From the NCBI GenBank assembly GCA_000434735.1, contig FR881263.1, positions 8,910-22,219 on the forward strand: DNA of 13,310 nt. The letters are read 5' to 3'. Made by a program: the position numbers and the translations under genes. This DNA is from Bacteroides sp. CAG:530 (lineage in GTDB: Bacteria; Bacteroidota; Bacteroidia; Bacteroidales; Bacteroidaceae). Under the pieces are notes generated by a model. The model worked only from the letters and a program-made list of their open reading frames with translations, ran no database searches and had not been told where the DNA came from. Shown here in pieces: positions 1 to 5,968 of this stretch. Numbering within the stretch: the first letter of the stretch is position 1; the number at the start of each line of letters is the position of its first letter.

Positions 1-1
1 C

Positions 2-1204
2 GAACCGCTCTACCCTACTTCGGTAAAGACAAATAGGTATGAGATGCAGTGGAAAAACGGCTTTACCATCAATGCCGACCATAACACATCGGTAGCCTTA
101 ATGCTGCATGGCTCTTGGCATGATGCCGACCATATTTTCGGAATGACTCAATATGACGTTACTCAGAAGAATGGTTATGCCCAACTGATGTTTGAAACTG
201 ATTTTAACGACAACCATAATTTGAGTGTGGGCGCATCGTTTAACCACGATTATTACGATGAACGCTTTAATCCGCTTGGCGCATCGCCTAATGCCGGAAG
301 TAAAGTAACGAAGGAAACAACTCCCGGCATCTACGCTCAATATACATATAAGTTGGGCGAGAAACTTACGGTTATGCCCGGCGTGCGTTGGGATCATTCA
401 AGCCATTACGGAAGCTTCGTCACACCTCGACTTCATATTAAATACTCGCCGTCGTCTGTTATCACATTCCGTACTTCGGTAGGCAAAGGCTATCGTTCGC
501 CACATGCTTTGGCAGAGAACGTTACGCTTCTGGCAAGCGGAAGAGATATCATCATCGATTCTGATATAAAGCAGGAAGAGGCGTGGAATGTAGGAACTTC
601 TATTGGCATGAACATTCCTATCTCAGGCAAGAATCTTGAGCTGAACGCTGAGTATTATTACACCGATTTCAAGCATCAGATGATAATGAACTTTGATGGT
701 GCTAAAGGCGAGCATACATTATCTATAGAGAATCTTGACGGCAAGAGCTATAGTCACACCATCCAAGTGGATGCCACATATCCGTTGCTGAGCGGTATGT
801 CGGCCACTGCTGCCTTCCGCCTAAACGACGTTAAGTGTACCTACGATGGAGTTCTGCGCAAAAAGCCTCTCACTTCGCGCTACAAAGGATTGCTAACACT
901 TTCGTATAAGACTCCGCTCGAACTTTGGCAATTCGATGTAACCGGCCAGCTTAACGGTGGAGGCGAGCTTTATGACCAAAGCCGCTATCCAGCTTACTTC
1001 CAGTTGCAGGCGCAGATTACGCGAGACTTCCGCAATTTCAGCCTGTACTTAGGTGGCGAGAATCTCACAAACTATAAAATTGACAATCCGATTATCAACT
1101 CGCACCATCCGTGGAACGCTGCTTTCGACGCTACTCAGGTGTGGGGTCCTATCACCGGAGCTATGGCTTATATAGGAGTCCGATTTAAATTAGAGAAGTT
1201 ATAA
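2..1204 (+). CDS. TonB-dependent outer-membrane receptor, C-terminal part (5' end outside the window)
   Basis: The reading frame is open to the left edge, so the first ATG at 44 is internal and about 400 residues of a larger receptor are present. The visible part is the C-terminal beta-barrel: alternating polar/aromatic strands of the type 'PGVRWDHSS', 'TPRLHIKYSP', 'LELNAEYYYTDF', and the block 'GKGYRSPHALAEN', which is typical of TonB-dependent receptors in the outer membrane. The signal peptide, TonB box and plug domain lie upstream and cannot be assessed. The protein ends in 'GVRFKLEKL', a few residues past the aromatic position at which many barrels stop. Substrate is not readable from the barrel. 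An HMA-domain protein gene follows 26 nt later and the two are probably co-transcribed, which hints at metal or metal-chelate uptake; that is inference from context only. Confidence 0.9.
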   Translation, partial: EPLYPTSVKTNRYEMQWKNGFTINADHNTSVALMLHGSWHDADHIFGMTQYDVTQKNGYAQLMFETDFNDNHNLSVGASFNHDYYDERFNPLGASPNAGSKVTKETTPGIYAQYTYKLGEKLTVMPGVRWDHSSHYGSFVTPRLHIKYSPSSVITFRTSVGKGYRSPHALAENVTLLASGRDIIIDSDIKQEEAWNVGTSIGMNIPISGKNLELNAEYYYTDFKHQMIMNFDGAKGEHTLSIENLDGKSYSHTIQVDATYPLLSGMSATAAFRLNDVKCTYDGVLRKKPLTSRYKGLLTLSYKTPLELWQFDVTGQLNGGGELYDQSRYPAYFQLQAQITRDFRNFSLYLGGENLTNYKIDNPIINSHHPWNAAFDATQVWGPITGAMAYIGVRFKLEKL

Positions 1205-1230
1205 TATACATTATTAAATATAAACACAAC

Positions 1231-1512
1231 ATGAAGAAGAATCTTTTAGTAGCATTTATGCTCGTATTGGCCGGCAATGCTTTTGCAAATACCAAAGCCG
1301 ACACATTGGTAGTTACCACTAACCCGCAGATGCACTGCGAAAACTGCGAGAAGAAAATCAAGAGCAACATCCGCTTTGTAAAGGGTACCAAGAAGATAGA
1401 TACCTCGGTAAAAGAGCAGAAGGTGACCATAATCTACGATTCTAAAAAAGCAAGTTACAAAGACTTTGTTGCCGCTTTCAAGAAAATAGGATATGAAATA
1501 AAGAAGAAATAA
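1231..1512 (+). CDS. Exported heavy-metal-associated (HMA) domain protein
   Basis: A 93-residue protein with an N-terminal signal peptide: lysines at 2-3, a hydrophobic stretch at about 5-18, and a likely cleavage after 'AFA' near residue 19. The mature part is one HMA (ferredoxin-like) domain of about 70 residues. It carries the metal-binding motif M34-H-C36-E-N-C39, whose two cysteines bind soft metals such as Cu(I) or Zn(II) in this family, and ends with the usual strand-helix-strand 'KVTIIYDSKKASYKDFVAAFKKIGYEI'-type region (residues 64-90). Most HMA chaperones are cytoplasmic, so an exported single-domain version points to metal capture or hand-over in the periplasm. It sits directly behind a TonB-dependent receptor gene and in front of a strong terminator, so it is probably the last gene of that operon. 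The metal is not known. Confidence 0.85.
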   Translation: MKKNLLVAFMLVLAGNAFANTKADTLVVTTNPQMHCENCEKKIKSNIRFVKGTKKIDTSVKEQKVTIIYDSKKASYKDFVAAFKKIGYEIKKK

Positions 1513-1552
1513 TAGCGGTAAAGACAACGCTCTATCCGAGTGTACTGTAAAT

Positions 1553-1600
1553 AGCCCCAAGAATGTTATTAGTCTAACTTTCTTGGGGCTTTTGTTATTT
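1553..1600 (+). terminator. Rho-independent terminator after the receptor/HMA genes
   Basis: A perfect 11-bp stem is formed by AGCCCCAAGAA (1553-1563) and TTCTTGGGGCT (1580-1590), with a 16-nt loop, followed by a T-rich tail (1588-1600). It lies 40 nt after the stop codon of the HMA gene. Confidence 0.85.
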
Positions 1601-1644
1601 ACACAAAGTATCTCTTTGGCTAAGCCGCATAATCATTTTTTACT

Positions 1645-1652
1645 TATCTTTG
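1645..1652 (+). promoter_or_regulatory. Candidate Bacteroidota -7 promoter element for the MBL-fold gene
   Basis: TATCTTTG matches the TAnnTTTG consensus and lies 28 nt before the ATG at 1681, downstream of the preceding terminator. No well-spaced -33 element is visible: the nearest TTTG (1615-1618) is 26 nt away, which is too far. The match is therefore only supportive. Confidence 0.45.
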
Positions 1653-1680
1653 TCCGTATCAACATAAACGCCATAAAGAA

Positions 1681-2439
1681 ATGCTTCAACTTACATACAT
1701 ATTTCATAGTTGCTTTGCACTGGAGGCCGACAATTGCATACTTATTTTCGACTACTGGCTTGACCCGTGCAACGTGATGAATCGCTTCATTACCACCAAG
1801 AAACGTGTATATGCGTTTGCAAGCCATTTCCATGAAGACCATTTCACAAGAGATATATTCAAGTGGAGAGAAGATGGGATAAACGTTACCTATATCCTAT
1901 CAAAAGATATTTTGAAACATCGTAGGGCGAATAAGGAAGATGCCGACGTATGGCTGGCCAAAGGCGGAACGTGGGAAGACGAAAACATAAAAGTAACGGC
2001 TACCGGCAGCAATGACTCGGGCGTAAGTTGGATTGTGCAAGTGGGCGGCAAACTCATTTTCCATGCGGGCGACTTATGCAATTGGTACGCACGGTTCCTT
2101 TCGGACGAAAAAGTGCCGGATAAAATAATTAGCGAAGAATTCAAAGAAATAAACCCTATAGCAGAAGAAAAACGTTTTATAGGTGAGCTAAAGGATGTTA
2201 AGAAGATTACAAACAGATTTGACATTGTGATGTTCCCCGTAGATGGCAGAATAGGAAATGGATATACTTTGGGGGCACGCCAGTTTATAGAGCGATTCAA
2301 TGTGAAATTATTTATACCTATGCACTTCGTAATGAGCGGTTTCGATAGCGCATGGCGTATGGAGCTTTTCTGTCAGGAGAAAGGTATTTCGTTCTGGCGT
2401 ATCGACAGAGAAGGCGCTAGTATAACACTGGAGAAATAA
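1681..2439 (+). CDS. MBL-fold metallo-hydrolase, UlaG-like, substrate unknown
   Basis: A 252-residue protein of the metallo-beta-lactamase fold. The N-terminal 'HSCF' (H9) resembles the start of UlaG-like members. The main metal motif HxHxDH is complete at 49-54 (H49-F-H51-E-D53-H54). A bridging-aspartate region follows as 'IFHAGDLCNW' (D131), and a C-terminal 'PMHF' supplies the last histidine (H215). Where many MBL enzymes have a further histidine between these blocks, this protein has 'TGSNDSGVSW' (108-117), which resembles a subgroup pattern G-S-x-D-x-G-x-S. No signal peptide is seen, so it is probably cytoplasmic. It stands alone between a terminator and the oxyR promoter region, and no terminator of its own was recognised. 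Family members are hydrolases of very different substrates (lactones, nucleotides, RNA, thioesters), so no reaction is assigned. The start is the first ATG after the candidate promoter. Confidence 0.85.
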   Translation: MLQLTYIFHSCFALEADNCILIFDYWLDPCNVMNRFITTKKRVYAFASHFHEDHFTRDIFKWREDGINVTYILSKDILKHRRANKEDADVWLAKGGTWEDENIKVTATGSNDSGVSWIVQVGGKLIFHAGDLCNWYARFLSDEKVPDKIISEEFKEINPIAEEKRFIGELKDVKKITNRFDIVMFPVDGRIGNGYTLGARQFIERFNVKLFIPMHFVMSGFDSAWRMELFCQEKGISFWRIDREGASITLEK

Positions 2440-2444
2440 AACGT

Positions 2445-2481
2445 AATAGACAAGACCTATTGTTGCATAGATGCAAACATT
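2445..2481 (+). promoter_or_regulatory. Candidate OxyR operator upstream of oxyR
   Basis: ATAG-N7-CTAT is exact at 2446-2460 (5-bp arms AATAG/CTATT if the flanking bases are included). After 6 nt it is followed by ATAG-N7-CATT at 2467-2481. The E. coli OxyR consensus is two ATAG-N7-CTAT elements separated by 7 nt, so the first half is intact, the second is partial, and the spacer is one base short. The site ends at the likely -33 region of the oxyR promoter, a suitable place for a LysR-type regulator. Confidence 0.55.
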
Positions 2482-2511
2482 TATCCGTGTATAAATAATT
2501 ACGTACCTTTG
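2480..2511 (+). promoter_or_regulatory. Promoter of oxyR
   Basis: TACCTTTG (2504-2511) is a full match to the Bacteroidota -7 consensus TAnnTTTG. A degenerate -33 element TTTA (2480-2483) stands 20 nt upstream. The predicted transcript starts near 2516, giving a leader of about 120 nt before the ATG at 2636. A 7-bp inverted repeat TTTGTTT-GCG-AAACAAA (2508-2524) overlaps the -7 element and start point. Confidence 0.6.
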
Positions 2512-2635
2512 TTTGCGAAACAAAACCAACAGTTATGAGAAATAGCTGCAACAAAGAAATGCAGTGATTTAGAGACAAAAAAATAAATAATCGCAAATAA
2601 GAAAAAGTTGAATGATATAATCAACATTTATCAAA

Positions 2636-3562
2636 ATGAACATACAGCAACTAAGGTACATTGTAGCCATCGACCGCTTTAGAAATTTTGCGAGAGCGGC
2701 AGAAGCGTGTAAAATCTCTCAACCTACTCTGAGCGCAATGCTCGTGAAGTTGGAAGAAGAACTTGAAGTGCGTATTTTCGAACGAAACAACCGTTCGGTA
2801 ATGCCTACGGCCGCGGGAGAGAAAATTGTACGTCAGGCCCAGAAGGCATTGATGGAAACAGACCGTATCACGGAACTAGTAAATAAAGGCAAAGAAGCTA
2901 TAGAAGGCTCATTCGTCTTGTCGGTCGGTCCTACCATCGCACCGTACATCCTGCCCAAATTCATTCACCAGTACTGCGACAGCTACACTAATGTAGATCT
3001 ATCGATTCGTGAAATGAAAGCGGATTTCATGCTCGACGCCCTCTCCAAAAGCGAGATTGACGCCGGCATCGCCATCTCAGGCTACACGCAGCAAGGAGTA
3101 TTAGAGATTCCACTCTATACAGAAAAGTTATATGTCTACCTCTCAGAGAGTTGCTGGCGCAAGCTTCCGGTATTCAAGTCGGAGAACTTGGAACACGAAA
3201 GCATGTGGATAATGAAGGAAGCTCAATGTCTGCGCGACAGTGCTTTCTCTTTCCGCAAGATAAGAGGTAAAGGACACCATATATATGAAGCGGGCAGTAT
3301 TGAGACTCTTATCCGCATAGTAGATGAAAACGGAGGTTTCACCGTTGTGCCCGAGATGCATCTTTCTTTCCTCTCGGAAAAACAACGAAAGAATGTCCGC
3401 AAGATTGAGGGTAATCATCTGTCACAGCGTCGTATCTCGCTCTACATCAAGGACGATTATATTCGCGAGCGTATGCTGAACACTATTACTGATACACTAA
3501 AGACCTTCATGCCCGAAGGTATGCTGTTGGACGGTATATTAAAGTACGGAATCAGAATTTAA
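2636..3562 (+). CDS. oxyR: LysR-family peroxide sensor OxyR
   Basis: A 308-residue LysR-type transcriptional regulator. The winged helix-turn-helix occupies about residues 1-60 ('MNIQQLRYIVAIDRFRNFAR', 'SQPTLSAMLVKLEEEL', 'FERNNRSVMPTAAG'), then a linker helix, then the substrate-binding-like sensor domain (about 91-300). OxyR identity rests on the block E-A-Q-C-L-R-D (195-201), which matches the environment of the peroxide-reactive Cys199 of E. coli; here it is C198. The partner cysteine expected nine residues later (E. coli Cys208) is arginine, R207. The other cysteines are C25, C114 and C173. In the cell OxyR activates peroxide-defence genes; downstream lie msrA and yaaA, in keeping with that. 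The gene has its own promoter with an OxyR-like operator and its own terminator. The family call is firm, the OxyR subgroup likely; a non-disulfide variant is possible. Confidence 0.85.
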   Translation: MNIQQLRYIVAIDRFRNFARAAEACKISQPTLSAMLVKLEEELEVRIFERNNRSVMPTAAGEKIVRQAQKALMETDRITELVNKGKEAIEGSFVLSVGPTIAPYILPKFIHQYCDSYTNVDLSIREMKADFMLDALSKSEIDAGIAISGYTQQGVLEIPLYTEKLYVYLSESCWRKLPVFKSENLEHESMWIMKEAQCLRDSAFSFRKIRGKGHHIYEAGSIETLIRIVDENGGFTVVPEMHLSFLSEKQRKNVRKIEGNHLSQRRISLYIKDDYIRERMLNTITDTLKTFMPEGMLLDGILKYGIRI

Positions 3563-3584
3563 AGCAAAACATAAGGATTATTCT

Positions 3585-3620
3585 AACGTGGGTTCGTTAT
3601 GCGGGCTCACGTTTTTTATT
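3585..3620 (+). terminator. Rho-independent terminator after oxyR
   Basis: A 12-bp stem (3585-3596 with 3602-3613, including three G-U pairs) with a 5-nt loop TTATG leads into a run of six T (3612-3617). It lies 22 nt after the oxyR stop and separates oxyR from the msrA operon. Confidence 0.85.
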
Positions 3621-3646
3621 GCCACGCTTTACCGTTATCTACAGCA

Positions 3647-3688
3647 ATCTGCGTAAACAGATGTTAAATACGCCAAAACCATAGGCGT
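3647..3688 (+). promoter_or_regulatory. Two short inverted repeats upstream of the HD-MsrA operon
   Basis: ATCTG-N6-CAGAT (3647-3662) and ACGCC-N9-GGCGT (3670-3688) lie side by side in the 132-nt gap between the oxyR terminator and the ATG at 3753. They could be regulator sites; the first has the size and symmetry of a LysR-type site. No convincing -33/-7 promoter pair was found here (the best -7 candidate, TAATTTAG at 3706-3713, has one mismatch). Confidence 0.3.
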
Positions 3689-3752
3689 TTAAAAAGTAAA
3701 AGCACTAATTTAGATTAACTTATTGAAAAACGTCACGACTAAATAATAAAAT

Positions 3753-4691
3753 ATGAACCCTATAGATATTGCACTCCGCATAGCTACAGCCGCCCATGCC
3801 GGTCAATTGGACCGCGACGGCTACCCTGTAATCCTTCACCCTCTAACAGTTGGCTTGATGGGACATACTGATGAAGAAAAGATAGCAGGCTTTCTGCACG
3901 ATGTAGTAGAAGACAGCGACATAACTTTCGATGATTTGCTGAAAGAAGGAATACCTACGGGTATAGTGAACGCTATCCGTCTTCTTACACACGAAAAAGG
4001 AACCGACTATTTCGATTATGTTCAACGCATCATCGACTCCGGAAATCCCATTGCCCTGCAGGTGAAGTACAACGATTTGCAGCACAATTACTCTCGCGGC
4101 AAAGCTTACCCGGAGCTTCAGGCCAAACACGGCAAAGCGCTTGAGATGGTAAAAGCCGCCATAGAAGAATGCTCTAAAGTAGATCTCTACCACACTCCTT
4201 CCAACCCTGAAATTGAAGTGGGTATCTTTGCGTGCGGATGTTTCTGGGGCACTCAGCATCAGTATCAGAAACAGAAAGGTGTGCTTAATACCTTGGCTGG
4301 ATATACCGGCGGTCAGGAGGCTTTCCCGTCGTATGCCGATGTGCGCGACCATAAGACTCATCACGTAGAAGCGGTTATCGTGGAGTTCGACCCAAAGCAA
4401 GTATCGTACGAGAGTCTCTGCAAATTGTTCTTCGAGATTCACGACCCAGCACAAACCGATGGCGTAGGTCCCGACCTCGGTCCTCAGTACCGCAGCTGCA
4501 TCTTCTACCGTAACGAACAGCAAAAAGAAACTGCCGAACGGGTTATCCAGATTCTTCGAGATAAGGGTTACGAAGTAAACACACTGCTACTGCCCGAAGA
4601 GCCTTTCTACATAGGCGAAGCGTATCACCAGCGTTATTATGAAAAGACCGGAGGCGATCCGTATTGCCATGTACGCACAAAGAAATTCTAA
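3753..4691 (+). CDS. msrA: Fusion of a (p)ppGpp-hydrolase-type HD domain with peptide-methionine (S)-S-oxide reductase MsrA
   Basis: A 312-residue two-domain protein. Residues 1-140 form an HD domain of the RelA/SpoT/MESH1 type: H29-P in 'YPVILHPL', H49-D50 in 'FLHDVVED', and D108...N112 in 'KYNDLQHNYSR', the pattern of metal-dependent (p)ppGpp hydrolases. Residues about 155-312 are a full-length MsrA: the catalytic motif G-C163-F-W-G (162-166), 'GYTGG' (183-187), 'HVEAVIVEFDP' (204-214) and 'DPAQTDGVGPDLGPQYRS' (231-248). MsrA reduces methionine-S-sulfoxide in proteins or as free amino acid; candidate resolving cysteines include C305 near the C-terminus. No export signal is visible, so it is probably cytoplasmic. 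It is first in an operon with yjbQ (3-nt gap) and yaaA. Both domains keep their key residues, so both may be active; hydrolase activity on ppGpp is inferred from motifs only. Confidence 0.9.
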   Translation: MNPIDIALRIATAAHAGQLDRDGYPVILHPLTVGLMGHTDEEKIAGFLHDVVEDSDITFDDLLKEGIPTGIVNAIRLLTHEKGTDYFDYVQRIIDSGNPIALQVKYNDLQHNYSRGKAYPELQAKHGKALEMVKAAIEECSKVDLYHTPSNPEIEVGIFACGCFWGTQHQYQKQKGVLNTLAGYTGGQEAFPSYADVRDHKTHHVEAVIVEFDPKQVSYESLCKLFFEIHDPAQTDGVGPDLGPQYRSCIFYRNEQQKETAERVIQILRDKGYEVNTLLLPEEPFYIGEAYHQRYYEKTGGDPYCHVRTKKF

Positions 4692-4694
4692 ACG

Positions 4695-5108
4695 ATGATA
4701 CAGCAAACAGAATTTTCGCTCGCAGCCAAATGCAGGGGATGTCACCTCGTTACTCATGAGGTGCTTGATAATCTGCCAAAGCCATTGCCCAAGATGGGAA
4801 TGCTGAATCTCTTCGTAAAACATACATCGTGCGCATTGAGCATCAATGAGAATGCCGACCCCGACGTGCGTACCGATATGGAAAAGATTCTTAATAGAAT
4901 GGTAAAAGAGAACGAGCCTTATTATGACCATACCCTCGAAGGTGCCGACGATATGCCAGCCCACGCCAAGAGTTCGCTCATCGGCGTGAGCATTACCATC
5001 CCTATCACAAACGATCGTCTGAACTTAGGCACATGGCAGGGAATATATCTCTGCGAGTTCCGCAACTACGGCGGTCCGCGCAAGATAGTAGCTACTATTT
5101 ACGGATAA
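4695..5108 (+). CDS. yjbQ: YjbQ family protein (UPF0047; secondary thiamine-phosphate synthase)
   Basis: A 137-residue protein matching the full length of the YjbQ/UPF0047 family. Family blocks are all present: 'KHTSCALSINENADPDV' (42-58), 'HTLEGADDMPAHAKSSL' (79-95) and 'LGTWQGIYLCEFR' (111-123), with conserved H43, H79, D85-D86 and H90 that could bind metal or substrate. In E. coli, family members can give weak thiamine-phosphate synthase activity; the main physiological role is not settled. The start codon lies 3 nt after the msrA stop, and yaaA follows after 15 nt, so the three genes are almost certainly one transcript. Its place between two oxidative-stress genes suggests a role in the same response, but nothing in the sequence proves this. 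Confidence 0.88.
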   Translation: MIQQTEFSLAAKCRGCHLVTHEVLDNLPKPLPKMGMLNLFVKHTSCALSINENADPDVRTDMEKILNRMVKENEPYYDHTLEGADDMPAHAKSSLIGVSITIPITNDRLNLGTWQGIYLCEFRNYGGPRKIVATIYG

Positions 5109-5123
5109 TAATGAATTGAGATT

Positions 5124-5882
5124 ATGCAGATACTATTAGCGAATGCTAAAATAATGTATGATAAGGCTGATAAACGTCCTCTCTCTACTCCACTATTTCA
5201 GTCGGTAGCCGATGCTTTGGCCGCAGAAATGGCTATGATGGACGTAGAGGAGTTGGCCAAACAGCTTGATTGCAGTAATAAGATAGCAGCAGAGAATTGG
5301 AAACGCTATCACAATTTCATTTCTGCAGATAAAATGCCAGCCATACTTGCTTATAATGGTCAGGCATACAAACATCTGCGAGCTGACAGTTTGAGCGAAG
5401 AGGCTTTAGATTACGCCCAAAAGCATCTCTTAATTACGTGCTTCCTCTACGGTTTGCTTCGTCCAATGGATGGTATCGTGCCCTATCGTATGGAGCATTG
5501 CGTATCTCTTGAGGCTACAAACGATAAGCCTGTCAATCAGTTTTGGAAAGACAAACTCACAGATACGCTCATCGACAGCGTGAAAGCGGACGATGGTATT
5601 CTAATTCATCTCTCTACAGAAGAATATGAGCATCTGTTCGACTGGAAAAGAATCTGCAAGGAGGTAAGAGTAATTCAACCTCTCTTCTATATCCGTCAGA
5701 AAGATGGCCGATTGAAGATGCAAGCTGTATGGGCAAAATCATGCCGCGGAGCTATGGTAAGATTTATTTTGAACAATCAGCTTATAACTCCAGAAGAATT
5801 GGTAGCCTTCGATTACGAAGGTTTTGAATACGCTCCTCAGTTGGGCGAAGCGGCTTTTCCGCATTTTGTAAGAGAGCTATAA
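5124..5882 (+). CDS. yaaA: Peroxide stress protein YaaA
   Basis: A 252-residue protein of the YaaA/DUF328 family, of normal length. Typical blocks are 'MQILLANAK' at the N-terminus (E. coli has an S-P-A-K sequence here), 'LAYNGQAYKHLRADS' (75-89), 'FLYGLLRPMDGIVPYRME' (107-124), 'NQFWKDKLTD' (138-147), 'AKSCRGAMVRFI' (204-215) and 'FDYEGFEY' (229-236). E. coli YaaA is induced by peroxide through OxyR and limits damage by lowering free intracellular iron; a DNA-binding fold has also been described. It is the third gene of the msrA-yjbQ-yaaA operon, with an oxyR gene just upstream, which strengthens the assignment. The chosen start aligns with the family N-terminus and lies 15 nt after the yjbQ stop. 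Confidence 0.92.
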   Translation: MQILLANAKIMYDKADKRPLSTPLFQSVADALAAEMAMMDVEELAKQLDCSNKIAAENWKRYHNFISADKMPAILAYNGQAYKHLRADSLSEEALDYAQKHLLITCFLYGLLRPMDGIVPYRMEHCVSLEATNDKPVNQFWKDKLTDTLIDSVKADDGILIHLSTEEYEHLFDWKRICKEVRVIQPLFYIRQKDGRLKMQAVWAKSCRGAMVRFILNNQLITPEELVAFDYEGFEYAPQLGEAAFPHFVREL

Positions 5883-5941
5883 ATGCAAATACATCACTTT
5901 TAGGTATTGTCAAACAGATGATTTTTAATGTACATTTGCAT
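5883..5941 (+). repeat. Inverted repeat flanking the ZIP-gene promoter
   Basis: ATGCAAAT (5883-5890) and ATTTGCAT (5934-5941) are perfect 8-bp inverted arms separated by 43 nt. The right arm overlaps the -7 promoter element. It begins directly at the yaaA stop codon. It could be a pair of regulator half-sites or a weak hairpin; no T-tract follows, so it is not a convincing terminator. Confidence 0.4.
5907..5938 (+). promoter_or_regulatory. Promoter of the ZIP transporter gene
   Basis: TACATTTG (5931-5938) matches TAnnTTTG exactly, with TTG (5907-5909) 21 nt upstream as the -33 element. The ATG at 5969 is 30 nt downstream, so the transporter is probably transcribed separately from the yaaA operon. 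Confidence 0.6.
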
Positions 5942-5968
5942 CATAATTGATACGACAATAATATACTG

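Noticed and set aside
1583..1777. A 64-codon open frame between the HMA and MBL-fold genes
   Set aside because: It begins inside the terminator stem and overlaps the start of the MBL-fold gene in another frame.
2535..2567. A 10-codon mini-ORF in the oxyR leader, as a gene
   Set aside because: It is too short to support as a coding feature without conservation data; it is reported only as a point of interest.
3843..4523. A 226-codon open frame on the - strand across the HD-MsrA gene
   Set aside because: The + strand frame has two complete catalytic domains; the antisense product shows no family pattern and no promoter.
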